Part shown: piece after piece, positions 1 through 11,619 of the stretch
How positions within the stretch are numbered: position 1 is the stretch's first letter
Layout of the letters: each line of letters begins with the position of its first letter
Source: Isoetes taiwanensis
Taxonomy: Eukaryota > Streptophyta > Lycopodiopsida > Isoetales > Isoetaceae
Direction: 5' to 3'
Assembly (NCBI GenBank): GCA_021234155.1
Contig: JAJEKV010000003.1
Coordinates: forward strand, 8,868,413-8,932,412
DNA: 64,000 bases
Made by a program: the position numbers and the translations under genes
Notes under the pieces: generated by a model
The model's database searches: none
Told to the model about the DNA's origin: nothing
The model's input: only the letters and a program-made list of their open reading frames with translations

Positions 1-1132
1 AGCCGAATGCCGATATAAATAGACCGCATATTAATGGGGCGTATTATTGGGGAGGAATTAATGGCAGCGTATTTATGGACGGCTGCGCCATTAATGTTGA
101 ACGATGGCGCTATTAATGGCGGGGTCCAGTTAAAAAAGTTGGTAGATTTTTTAATCTCGCCATTATGATGGACGAGACAACTATTTTCAAAAAGTGTACT
201 TTGAAAGTGACACTTTTCGAAATAGACTCCTGTGTATCGTGAAAGTGACATTTCCTAAATCCGTGTTCTGCCAGCCATGAACATAATTACCACGCGAAAT
301 GAGGTACTTTAAGACAACTGCTTAATTGACCCGCCACCTTACAATCCCAATTATTGTCCGAGCAAGAAGAGAATTCAAATTCAAAAAACATGGATGTGGT
401 TGCATTGCAATTCTTACAGCAACAATAAAGACGCTTCCATTTCATACATAGCGCCTGAAGGTTTTGGAGGATTAGGCGCTTCCTAGAGCCAATTGTCCTT
501 GTGAATCTTCGAGATGCAGCCGATCGGCCTTGTCGGGCTTCCAAAACTTGACCCGTCTGTTTAATCGATCATACTAAACAAGGCAAGCTCCAATTCTCAG
601 TGCATTTCTTCTTTATTGATGCCGATTATGGCAATAGGTGTGATTCTTAAAAATACATCTTTGTTGAAACTGAGTTGTTAATTGCCTCTAAAAGTATGTG
701 TTCATGGAAGTTTGCAATGTAAGTAAGCTACTTATGACTATTGGTGTGATTCTGTCTAAAATTACAACTGCATACAGTCTAGGAGGTTGCTTAACTCTTG
801 TAGTAAGTGCTTTGCTCTTCTAATAAGTCTGTTAAATGCTCGTGCCTAGTAAATACCTAATTCGATCCACTAACTGCTCTATATCGCTACCTTGCAGTGT
901 TCCAAGTCAAACAGACAGTGAGTTGCAAGGCAAAGACAAGAATCCAATGGAGATAAGCAAGTTGCAAATGGAGAGCAAGTCCCACATGACAGCCCAGATC
1001 TCTTGCAAAAGTCTTTGCTAGTCCTGGAGAGCACTGTCACACCGTTCTCCTGAACAGGCCCTTACAATCATACATGATAAAATAAACCAAAACAAGACAA
1101 TAATATCTAGGCTGGAGAAGCTAGCAAAATCA
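1..1132. other. Non-coding left flank
   Basis: I see no supportable gene here. The first 130 bases contain several copies of a short attaatgg/ccattaat motif on both strands, which looks like degenerate repeat or element-end sequence. Two gaaagtgaca motifs occur at about 200-250. Short open frames between 836 and 1021 have no recognisable domain, and could include decayed 5' sequence of the DUF7869 gene that follows. Confidence 0.4.
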
Positions 1133-1883
1133 GTGTGGAGGGGTGAACAGTTAAAAGTTTGCATGACTAGTGCACTGGTGCATGGGCATGGCACAGGTGC
1201 ATTAGGTCATTTCTCAATCGACCTTTGGAAGAATGATTCGAATTTTCATGTTGGTTCTTTGAATCATGCTATCAAAACCTTGGAAGATACTTCTGAAGAC
1301 AACTGGGACCATTTGAGAGAAGAAGGTTGCCCTGAGTGGATTTGGAAATCAACATTTCTTAATAGTGTGGGATTGAGAACCAAAAAATTAAACAGCACTC
1401 GCCATAACTTTGTAGCACCCTCACGGCAATCGTCTCAACTTATCAAGATGCTACCTAGGAGGCTCTACTTGCAGTTAGACAACTGCTCAGGCCAGAACAA
1501 GAATAGATATCTCTTCTCTTATCTTTCCTATCTTGTTTGGTTGGGTGTCTTCGAACAAATACAACTAGATTTTATGATGGTTGGACATACCCATGATGAT
1601 ATTGATGCACTCTTTGGTAACTACTCCACTTTAATGCGCAGGTCGGATGCACTTACTATTCCAGAGCTAATGCGACTCTTTCGAGAATGTAGCACCAAGG
1701 CACCAGCACCATACCTTGTTACAGAGGTTCCTGATTGAAAGTCTTTCGTGAAAGGATACATTCTTGATAAGAAGGATCGCTTGATTGGTCATTTGGAGTC
1801 CTTATTGTTCAAGTTCTGCACAAAGAATGGGTGGCTAATGTATTACAAGATGAGACCAGGCCATAGAGAATAGTTGCCAGATA
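1133..1883 (+). pseudogene. DUF7869-domain gene, 5' portion, split by CACTA element
   Basis: The frame holds the diagnostic core of the plant/algal DUF7869 family: LQLDNCSGQNKNRYLFSY followed by a GHTHDDIDALF motif. DUF7869 proteins are multicopy in plants and often lie in transposon-like loci; their biochemical role is not established, so I assign none. No ATG was found (the open frame starts at a GTG), so the true 5' end is missing. A TGA at 1736-1738 sits where the sequence reads VPD-stop-KSF, most simply a TGG to TGA change, and the same frame stays open to about 1871. The gene is then cut at 1884 by the CACTA element and resumes at 13795. Family assignment is from the motifs and is fairly sure; the gene is dead. 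Confidence 0.8.
1881..1883. repeat. Target-site duplication ATA, left copy
   Basis: ATA immediately precedes the left terminus CACTACAAGAGAA and is repeated at 13795-13797 right after the inverted terminus. A 3-bp duplication is the hallmark of CACTA transposase integration. Confidence 0.85.
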
Positions 1884-1898
1884 CACTACAAGAGAAAA
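1884..1898 (+). repeat. CACTA left terminal inverted repeat
   Basis: CACTACAAGAGAAAA. The first 13 bases are exactly inverted at 13782-13794. Confidence 0.93.
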
Positions 1899-1908
1899 CA
1901 TGTTTTGC

Positions 1909-2199
1909 GTCAGAAAATTCGTCAGAAACAATTCACAAAACCTATACTGCCCAGACTCATATGACTGACGCATATTCTGACGAATATTTTCTGACGAATT
2001 CGTCAAATTTTTCGTCAGAATTTCTGACTCAAAAACGTCAGACTATTCGTCAGAATTTTCGTCAGATTATTCATCAAAATTTTCGTCAGAATGTTCGTCA
2101 GATTATTCGTCGGAATCTTCATCACACATGCATCAAATTTATCGTCATAAGTCTCGTCAGTATAATCGTCAAAGTTTTCGTCAAGATTCTTGTCACCTA
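1909..2199 (+). repeat. CACTA left subterminal repeats (CGTCAGA / CTGACGAA)
   Basis: More than a dozen copies of a TTCGTCAGA-like unit and its inverse are packed into about 290 bases next to the left terminus. In known CACTA elements such arrays are the binding sites of the element-encoded regulatory protein; that function is inferred here. Open frames through this array are products of the repeat, not genes. Confidence 0.88.
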
Positions 2200-3440
2200 A
2201 TCGTTATCCACTTCATTATTCATCATAATCTCATTATTAGGTTGCCAAGATGCAAGTTGAGTTGTTTCGAGTGGGAGTTTTGTTTAAAGTGACAATTGAT
2301 CAGAAAACAGAAATTGATCAACTCAAAAAAAAAATCAGAAATCATTGCATCCACAAGCAGCAGTAGGAAAATACAAGATTAATAGTAGGAACGTATCTTA
2401 TATTATGAGTATAATGTTACAACCTTTTCAAGTAAGACTAATGAATCTCTACTATGATGATAACCAATGCAAGTAACAATATTAAAGCCCATAAAAATGA
2501 CCCTGCGCCTTTCTACCACCACCTGTAAATGCAAAATCTCTGATCATTATACCAATCAGCTATCATCTGCCATTTAAACAGCATAATTGCTGCTCTAGTA
2601 ACCAAATTTGCAGTATTTGTCCGCATCTTGTCTTCATCTTGATGTTGTAATTGGAGAGTTGGTCTGCAGTGTAAATATAACTTCTTTCTTTGCACAACAT
2701 TGAAGTCCCACTACTTTTGCAACCTTGGATGTTGTTTCCTTTCCATCAGCACCTAATCCCTTCGCCATTTGCCCTTCTCCATTCGATGTTGAACAAGAAG
2801 CATAATGAGAATAACCAAAACCATGCTTCATTATACAAAGCAATAATACCAGCAATTCATTTCTAGAAGAGGATGCAAATGATTAATCGATTCTACTTGA
2901 ACTTTCAATTTTGTTGAATACATTCTTCTGCTTACCTCATTTAACCTTAATCTTTCATGCCTACCTCATTTAACCTTAACCTTCCACTTTCTTATGCCTG
3001 TTTCATTTGCGTCAGCTCATTTGCATATTCACTATAAGGTTGACCTCATTGTGACCCCATCCTTTAGCCACGACCCCATCCTAGTAAGTTGACCTTATAC
3101 ATGGTAGATGTGCCCTTGAAATTATTAGGCTCTAGTTGCTTCATTTAAAAGCAGTATTGCTGGATTCTTGAGGACCGCACGAGCAATTGCCACTCTTTGC
3201 TTTTGGCCACTTGAAAGCTGGACGCCCCTTTTGCCCACACTAGTATTGTATCCATCTGGTAACGAGCTCATGAAATTATGAGTGTTTGCAGCCTTTGATG
3301 ATTCAATCACTTCGCATTCGATACCATAATGTATATTTTCATATACACTTGTTGCAAATAAAGGAGGTTCTTATTGCACCAATGCTACATGATGACGATA
3401 TGATTTCAAATTTAAGGTTCTTATATATTTTCCATCCACT
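1963..3440 (+). repeat. Internal direct duplication, copy A
   Basis: This 1.48 kb block is nearly identical to 8038-9504. It starts inside the left subterminal repeats at GACTGACGCATATTCTGACG and ends within an ABCB exon at TCCATCCACT, after which the two copies diverge abruptly. Copy A is followed by unrelated sequence, whereas copy B continues into the remaining ABCB exons, so B is closer to the ancestral arrangement. Confidence 0.9.
3125..3440 (-). pseudogene. ABCB transporter NBD fragment, copy A (captured)
   Basis: Minus-strand sequence encodes the second half of the C-terminal nucleotide-binding domain of a plant ABCB (P-glycoprotein/MDR-type) transporter. Visible are [16 protein letters not shown] after the Q-loop, then [19 protein letters not shown], the signature [16 protein letters not shown] and the Walker B region [10 protein letters not shown]. 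It is non-functional: the Q-loop glutamine codon is TAA (3371-3373), a frameshift follows, the Walker B aspartate is N, and the frame ends before the D- and H-loops. All of these defects are shared with copy B, so the gene decayed before the block was duplicated. The Walker A exon is absent from this copy. Confidence 0.85.
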
Positions 3441-4602
3441 TCCGCGAGCAGGAGGTTTCCCCTTCCAAAAGGATATTCCATCACCCCACCTCCCAAGGGT
3501 TTGCCCTTCCGGCAACCCAAAAACAAAAACGAGTTATTAAGAACTAGAAAATTTATTTGAACTTTAGTTGTCAGTGTTTGAACGTCTTTAATAGAACCTG
3601 TTTGAATAGATGTGCCAAGGCACATCAAATTTCCTTTGGCCATTATGCCAATGCTATGAGTCTAGACCCTGTCAAAACCTCAACATCACACAACATAGCC
3701 CCCTACTGATCCAAAGAAGGACCTATGATGTGCCAAATGGGCGTCAGTTATATGCCAACTGGGTCGCACAGAGCATCAACTGGGTACCTAGTGGTCACGA
3801 TGATGGGGAGGTGCCTAAAAATGTAAAGTACATCTAGGCCACATTCTGCTCCCATATATTAATGTGGTGCTGACACGTGGCATATTTTTAAACCCGAAAA
3901 TACCACCCAGATGGAAGCATTTTCGCTTAGGGCAATGGGGTGATCTAAAAGCGAAAATGCCACCATTGAGGAATGTCTCGTCAATGATGGCCCCCCTAAA
4001 TCTCCGGCTTGGCTTGCAATGTTCTTGTTGATGAATCCTTGAAGCGGTTCTTCTTCCCTCCCTTTGTTGTTGCTTCATTTCTGTCATATTGGGTTTTCCC
4101 GCCTTTTAACCTTTTGCCCTTATTAGGTAAAAGGCCAAGGGTTTTCTTTATACATGACCCATTCTTATTAATCTTTCCCTGGAGATTGTATTAAACAAGC
4201 CCAAGAATTACTTCGGTATTCTGGCGATTACCCTTTATTTTTTATGTTTTATATGGTTTCGTTTAGATCTTATTGATATACTGCAAAGCATTTTCCAAAA
4301 ACGGACCTTTAGTGTAAACACATATTAAAAATCATATAACGGGTTATGGATGTACAAGGGTGTTTATAACTGTTACAAGATTTGTTAATGCTCAAAACCA
4401 TTTAAAACTCCAACTATTGGCTTCTAAAATATGATGGCCACTGCAACATTAGCTCCTACATTTGCTGGTAATTCCTTGTTCAATATAGTTTTCGAGAGAA
4501 AAAAAGAAAGTGTCGTGGGCGTCTGCAGACAGACTTTGCCAGGTCCGATTATTTGCTGCTGAGGATGCTCCATCCCTTTCTGGACTTATATATCAAGAGT
4601 AA
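3441..4602. other. CACTA internal non-coding spacer
   Basis: After the sharp break at 3440 the ABCB similarity stops. No domain is recognisable in any frame; short open frames on both strands overlap one another and look random. The segment leads directly into the captured CCCH gene. Confidence 0.4.
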
Positions 4603-5337
4603 TTGCAAATAAAAGGTACAAAGCTTTTGCATGAAACAGGAGATCTTCCACCGGGCTTTGGAGGTCTAGTATCGCCTATTACAGGAGTTAACCCAAATGT
4701 CATAGCATCTTTGGCAAACAATATCTTAATAGAAAACCTGCTTATGCAGATCCTTAGCAATCCCTCATTAGTTGAAAGTCTTCCAGCTGCACAAAGTCCT
4801 GGAAGCTCTATGCTTGTAAGTGGTAATATTGGAAATGGCTTTGTATGTAATTGTATTACAAGTGCTTGTACAGACGATGTTGTTGCCATGACAATTGAGA
4901 GCATACCAAAGCCTCCATTTGCAAGTGGAGGTTATGAAGGTTTTCCTCCTGGATTCACTTACCTTCATACTCCAAATGTGGCGCCCGCGGCGATGGCTAC
5001 AAACTTAAACCACAGGCAGCCTCCTAGCAGTCAGTCATTGCCAAGTTTTGCAGCCACAAATCAACAAACACAATCCTAGTAGAATGACCAGTATTACAAA
5101 GATTACTTACAATGTGGAGTGCTTGGCTTCTCTGGTTCAAACCTGCCTCCAGGTTTTGAAAGCAACAAAAGTATAAACCTCTCAAAAGTCTATGTCTACT
5201 TTAATACCCCGAATGGATGCAGGAATGGTTCAAGGTGTATGTTTTCTCACGAAGGTAATAAAGAGACAAATAAGATAGCTTGGCCATGGATGGATGTGAC
5301 CCAACAACAGAAAAAGAGGTTAAGGGGAGATGACTAG
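4603..5337 (+). pseudogene. CCCH zinc-finger gene fragment (captured)
   Basis: One reading frame runs from 4603 to the TAG at 5335-5337, broken by two adjacent stops at 5077-5082. It has repeated PPGF motifs (DLPPGFGG, GFPPGFTYL, NLPPGFES), then a C-terminal CCCH-finger remnant, VYVYFNTPNGCRNGSRCMFSHE. Family fingers have the spacing C-x(7-8)-C-x5-C-x3-H; here the first cysteine appears to be Y, so zinc binding would be lost. Similar fingers follow low-complexity regions in plant nuclear regulators of the CCCH-30/LUMINIDEPENDENS-like kind, but I cannot name the parent gene. It is a passenger in the CACTA element and opposite in strand to the ABCB pieces. Confidence 0.65.
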
Positions 5338-8037
5338 TTAGTCTAGGGTTGGGTCTTGGCAAGCATGAGAAAATGGTCACCTTAATGGCTCTAAAATGAA
5401 CCATGCCACTTGGCCACCCAACTTGTAAATGTACACAACCAACACGGAGAAAAGAAATGATTAGTTGTGGACCACTTGCTTGGTGAGCTCTATTTTACTA
5501 ATTCAATCCAAAAACTTGTATGACTTATGGTTGCTTTATAAAGGTATATTTCATTTCAAAAAAGAAAAGTAAAACTAGCAAAATGCCAGGCTTGGAGAAG
5601 GAAAGGAAATAGAAGAGAGGGTGGAGGAGGAGGAGGACTTCGTACTCTAAGCCAATATATGTTGTAATTGATAAAATCCCTTACCAATGACTCTAAAGAG
5701 TCATTGAGTACCTCCTAATCTTGGAATAGTTCACAAAATAATCTTAGGTTGACTTACGACTGCCTTATCCCCCACTTTTCATGGCAACCACAGCCACCAC
5801 CAAAGACATACCTACATGGAAGTCAGTCAGCGGGAAAAATGATCACCCGTACATTCTCAACGAGAAGGAAAATAAGTGAGACGCACCCATTCACATTGAC
5901 TATGATAGATTCCACTTCGATATGAATTCAATTTTATGGACAAAGGCTAAACACTTGTCCTTCATCTCCTTTATATCTGCTCCAACTGCAAATGCCTTGC
6001 CTTCTCCAGTGATGAGAATGACTCTAACCTATTTATCCAAAAGTTGAGCATATCACGCAACCTTCATAATGCTCAACTATATCTAATTGCAATAGAAAAT
6101 TCTAGATTAGCAACTAAAGTGAAAATCTTCCATACTTAAAGCTTGTACAGATAAGCAACCCTTCAAGTCCTTATGGACCACAATGCAATCTCTCCATGGA
6201 ATTGCTCCCTCCAAAATTGGGAAGGTATTATCCAGCACTAGAATATAACTATAAAAAATAGCTCTATTGCTCTCCTGACTTTACAGCTATTAATTCGTGA
6301 AAGTGTTCTTTTGGAAATACATTAGAGGGTCTTTTTTTAATAGTGGTGTATAAAAAAGCACGTCGCGACATAGGATGCTTAGTTGGTTATGAATATAATC
6401 CGGTACGTATTGTATATAGGCGAAAAATTGTCTGGTGAAGGCTGCAGAGTTTTTTGAACCCTGCCTTCATCGTGATGTTTTCAGCACGTCACAATTTTTT
6501 TCTTCCCCCGCCAAAATTTCCCAACCTCCGGATCGGGGCTCTCAGAACGGTTGATCAGTCACCAATTTTGGAGGTGCAGTTGATTTGGTATCCATGTCAT
6601 CGATCCCTGGTATGTTGTTGCTGGGATAGTGCTTCGATTTTGTAATTGGCGGGCAAATTTTCCAAATCTTCAATTTACTTGCAAAAATGCAGTTGCTGCT
6701 TTCTTTTTCAGATAATTCTCAATGCAAAAAAAAGAATTGGGAGGGTGCTTTTCTTTCTTTGCTTGCAAAACATGGAGCAAGTTTTGATCCAAAGAAACTA
6801 CTATCCATAATCTTGAAGAGCAATCACAACAATTTCTATAGATATGTGGTCGTTTGGCCCTCACAATTACCATCTGCAATCCTTCTGCTAAAGTTGCTGC
6901 TGATTTTCGCCACATTCAACAATAGTCTTTTTGTCATGAAAGCTTGTCTGGTAATCCTTTCAGCATGTCATTGGATTTTCAGTTTCGTTTAATTTGATAT
7001 GTCTGTTTGAGTTGTTTAAATTGCAGAAAATGTGGTGGAAATAAATTTGTTTTATTATGATGGTAGGAGTGCTGAATTGGAATCTGAAAGACATTTTGAT
7101 AATACATAACATACTGACCCCAATACTTGGTCCACAATTGTTTTCAAGTTGTACGAAAGTGTTGTTTTATGCCAAAAACAACACCAAAATGGCAACAAAA
7201 TCCATATGGTCATTTTATCCGAATTTTCTAGAAGATACAGTTGTTTTTTGGCAAAACTTTTCCACGGTGGTTTTTTTTTTTTTGGCACACTTTTTTTTTT
7301 TGTCAACGTGTTCTTTTTCTTCACTGTTGTTTTTAGAGAGCATTTTTGAACATGTAGTTTTTTAGGGATTGTTGCTTTACATGGTTCCATACGTTATTTG
7401 TCTCCAAAATAACACAGGTGAATTTAGATATAAATACATGTGGTAAATACAGGTAAGATGGTTTTTTTTTAAAAAAAATTACATGTTGTTTAACAAAGTG
7501 CTACATGTGTTACTTAAATCTAGCTATTGTTTTTTATGCTACCAACTATTGTTTTTCTACGATAAGGACATGTAAAAAAGCATTATTATAACACGTAGAA
7601 AACTCAAGGTGTTGTTTCTAATGTATCTTTTAACCAATGAGAAATAAGCATGTGGCATGCTTTTAAAATAAAAAGCATTATCTAATGAAAAAAGCGTTAT
7701 TTTAACCAATGAAATATGTACGTGTGGCTTTTAAAATAAAAAACATTATTTTAATTAATGAAGAAAGCATGATTTTAATAAACGAAATATTGACACGTGG
7801 CTACATAAGTTAAAACTTCATAAATCATGCTTCTTGATTCATCTTGTTTATTTTTATTAAGAAGCCTTTTGGGAATCGAACTCAAACAAGTCCATGAAGG
7901 CATAATAATTTAAAATTGCAATCAAATTCAACCTCACATTTCATTTAAGCAAACTAGTTTATGTTTGCTTTAGTTTTGTTTCACTTGAGTTGAGCAAACT
8001 AGTTCACATTTTCTTTAGTTTTTTTTCTAGATAAATG
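5338..8037. other. CACTA internal non-coding region
   Basis: No convincing coding sequence. 6425-7050 has the look of leader plus exon/intron sequence (a CT-rich block, then short open stretches), possibly another captured fragment, but no domain is readable. 7262-7345 is T-rich. 7625-7810 contains about three degenerate copies of a unit with TTTTAACCAATGAAATA followed by an acgtgtggc/TTTTAAAATAAAAA tail. Confidence 0.4.
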
Positions 8038-9504
8038 GACTGACGCATATTCTGACGAATATTTTCTGACGAAAAATCGTCAGATGTTTCGTCAAATTTT
8101 TCGTCAAATTTTTCGTCAGAATTTCTGACTCAAAAACGTCAAACTATTCGTCAGAATGTTCGTCAGATTATTCGTCAGAATCTTCGTCACACATTTATCG
8201 TCATAAGTCTCGTCAGTATAATCGTCAAAGTTTTCGTCAAGATTCTTGTCACCTAATCATTATCCACTTCATTATTCATCATAATCGCATTATTAGGTTG
8301 CCAAGATGCAAGTTGAGTTGTTTCGAGTGGGAGTTTTGTTTAAAGTGACAATTGATCAGAAAACAGAAATTGATCAACTAAAAAAAAAATCAGAAATCAT
8401 TGCATCCACAAGCCAGCAGTAGGAAAATACAAGATTAATAGTAGGAACGTATCTTATATTATGAGTATAATGTTACAACCTTTTCAAGTAAGACTAATGA
8501 ATCTCTACTATCATCAATGCAAGTAACAATATTAAAGCCCATAAAAATGACCCTGCGCCTTTCTACCACCACCTGTAAATGCAGAATCTCTGATCATTAT
8601 ACCAATCAGCTATCATCTGCCATTTAAACAGCATACCATCTCCTCCAATTGCTGCTCTAGTAACCAAATTTGCAGTATTTGTCCGCAATCTTGTCTTCAT
8701 CTTGATGTTGTAATTGGAGAGTTGGTCTGCAGTGTAAATATAACTTCTTTCTTTGGACAACATTGAAGTCCCACTACTTTTGCAACCTTGGATGTTGTTT
8801 CCTTTCCATCAGCACCTAATCCCTTCGCCATTTGCCCTTCTCCATTCGCTGTTGAACAAGAAGCATAATGAGAATAACCAAAACCATGCTTCATTATACA
8901 AAGCAATAATACCAGCAATTCATTTCTAGAAGAGGATGCAAATGATTAATCGATTCTACTTGAACTTTCAATTTTGTTGAATACATTCTTCTGCTTACCT
9001 CATTTAACCTTAATCTTTCATGCCTACCTCATTTAACCTTAACCTTCCACTTTCTTATGCCTGTTTCATTTGCGTCAGCTCATTTGCATATTCACTATAA
9101 GGTTGACCTCATTGTGACTCCATCCTTTAGCCACGACCCCATCCTAGTAAGTTGACCTTATACATGCTAGATGTGCCCTTGAAATTATTAGGCTCTGGTT
9201 GCTTCATTTAAAAGCAGTATTGCTGGATTCTTGAGGACCGCACGAGCAATTGCCACTCTTTGCTTTTGGCCACTTGAAAGCTGGACGCCCCTTTTGCCCA
9301 CACTAGTATTGTATCCATCTGGTAACGAGCTCATGAAATTATGAGTGTTTGCAGCCTTTGATGCTTCAATCACTTCGCATTCAGATACCATAACGTATAT
9401 TTTCATATACACTTGTTGCAAATAAAGGAGGTTCTTATTGCACCAATGCTACATGATGACGATATGATTTCAAATTTAAGGTTCTTATATATTTTCCATC
9501 CACT
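8038..9504 (+). repeat. Internal direct duplication, copy B
   Basis: Near-identical to 1963-3440. It contains a second set of CGTCAG subterminal repeats (8040-8250) deep inside the element, followed by the ABCB 3' exon. Small indels (for example near 8635 and in the repeat array) separate the copies. Confidence 0.9.
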
Positions 9505-11610
9505 AGTATCGTGCCTGACACAGGATCATAAAATCTCTCCACCAAGGCTATTACAGTACTCTTTCCCGCGCCACTAGTGCCAACTATTGCAAGGGATTTC
9601 CCTGACTGCAATCTCAAATTAAGGTTATTGAAGACATTTACTTCTGGCCTAGTTGGAGTAGAATTTCGAAACTCAATATTTCCCTTTATTTCTTTTACCT
9701 CTTCACTGCTTGGACTATCTGCTTCAATTCTGTTTGTCTATCAAGGATTTCGAACGCGGATTTTCATAATGTGACTACTTTTTGCTATGTCTGGGGCTAA
9801 CATAATGGTTTCTGAGTGGGTAGATGGCGGCGGGACGGCACTGTTTGGCCGCCTAGGGCTCTGCCCTGGGCTGGCCGTTTATGATCATTCGCTTTAGGCT
9901 GCCCATCTGCATCTGTGAAAGGCTACAATCCGGTTGCTTCTGCAGATTTTCTGGATGGAGAAGGGACTGGCTTAGGGCAAGGATTCTAATTTGTGGCCAG
10001 GCGAAGGGACTTCTTCTGCTTTGATTCACAGGCAAGGATCCATGGCTTTCACCCAGAGCAGGTAGATGGAAGCAGCAGGGTTTGTTTCTTTCTGTAGCCA
10101 TGGCAGTATGATTAGTCAGTTTTTGAAAATTATGGCAGAATGTTTTGGTGCCTTATTACAGTTAATAATTTAAGACTGGGCTCTGAGAGTAGTCTGGTGG
10201 GTTGGGCTTGTTCTAAGCCTAACTAGCTTCAAGATAACTGTTTAAGCCTGAGTAACTTTCTGCTATTATCTAGATTGTTGATTGGTTAGGCTGCTTGGAG
10301 GCAGTGAATCAGATCCATAAAAGAAGGTGGCAGCTTCAGGAATAGTGTGGCAGCCTATTCCATTTATTACTGCTTTCTCTTTAATGTTCTATGTATATAT
10401 GGGAATTTCCATGTGTCTTTGCAGATGTGGTCGGGTAAATTGTATTAATTGAAATTCAAGTTTCGGGAGACCTTGGATTTCACTTTCTGATGAAGCGTTA
10501 TGTAGACTGCTAGTTCTTGAATCTTCGCTTGTATGGAAGCATGATGACCTAGAGGTTTCTCCAACAATGCACCATCTTTTGGATCATCTTCTAGGGCTGG
10601 GCTGGTGGTCTAGTTGGATTTTAATGGATTCAGAAGCATGGGGAGCTAGGAGCTCTGCTACCTCTACAATGGGAATGCGTTCTCTTCATGCATAAGGTTT
10701 GGGCAATTACTTGGCTATATGTCCTTCTTTTCTATTCAGGTTTTGGTTCAATTTATCCTACTAGTCTGCAAAGGATACTGGGAATTATTATTTGCGCTTA
10801 ATCCAAATCTGGCCAGTAAGGGTAACAGAAGCTGTTGCAGTTGAGCAAGTAAGTGGATTAGTGGTGGAAATTTATGGAGAAGGTCCTATAGTATTTGGTT
10901 CAGCAGAAGAAGGTTGTTCCCTATAGTAAATTGACCCAAAGAAGATGTTGAACAACTCCATGATGAGTACTCTACTTTTTTCATTTACTGTATATTCTGA
11001 AAACAGTTTCTTATCTTTTTCCCTGAATCTTCAGGGTTTTTTTTGTGCTGTAAAGTTATATCATATGAATACAAAAACTGCCGTTTCTTCAAAAAAAAAA
11101 TAATGAGGACAAAAAATGCTTTAATCACATTTCCAAACTTAGTTGTACCATTCCTTACCAACTTGGCTGCATACCATAATGTGACTCCATGGAAATAGAA
11201 GACAAGATATTGTGATATGCCAAATCCTGCACCAGCTAACTGTCCTCTAACAAAACTAGCCTTTTTTGGTATCTGTAACTCATTGGCAAACAACTGCATC
11301 ACTTTGCTCTCGGCATTGAATGCTGCTACAACACGGATGTTGCTGAGAGCTTCTCCTGCTACCATGGTTGCTTAGTGATGTGCCTTGTCTATGTCACCAG
11401 TAAAGCCCTTCAAAAACATTTGCTGCAAATCATAGAATTCTGTGGTTAAATGCATGTTCATGGATAGGAAAGAAAATATAATGCAAAATATTTCCACCTC
11501 AGCAATGTTGGCAGTAACTAATAAAGGTGTTGTTGCTATTACCACAAGAGCAATTCTCCATTCCATAATGCATGCAATGACCGAGCTGCCTGTAAAGTTT
11601 AAGCATCCTT
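9188..11610 (-). pseudogene. ABCB transporter, C-terminal half, copy B (captured, with introns)
   Basis: Minus-strand exons from the second half of a plant ABCB exporter, read from high to low coordinates. 11605-11500 is a TM segment (EWRIALVVIATTPLLV). 11430-11090 is the intracellular loop and next TM region (GEALSNIRVVAAFNAESKV, then GISQYLVFYFHGVTLWYAAK). 9720-9435 is the start of NBD2, with Walker A GTSGAGKS and VERFYDPVSGTILVDGK. 9435-9188 holds the signature LSSGQKQR and [10 protein letters not shown]. Breaks include a frameshift near 9725, the Q-loop stop at 9435-9437, a frameshift after YENIRYG and Walker B D to N. Introns are retained, so capture was at the DNA level. The roughly 1.2 kb between 9780 and 10980 does not look like ABCB. 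Confidence 0.88.
9780..10980. other. Unexplained insert between captured ABCB exons
   Basis: The exon carrying the next TM segments and the linker to NBD2 is expected here, but the sequence is unrelated, rich in T/G and without a long frame. It may be an enlarged intron or a further insertion; no terminal repeats were found. Confidence 0.35.
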
Positions 11611-11619
11611 CTTTTATAT

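Noticed and set aside
1874-2200. 108-codon plus-strand ORF of RQNFRQ-like repeats
   Set aside because: Product of the CACTA subterminal CGTCAG array, starting at the transposon terminus.
7868-7895. B-box-like gagttcgattccc on the minus strand (SINE/tRNA relic)
   Set aside because: No A box or tRNA-like body at the right distance, and no oligo(A) tail found.
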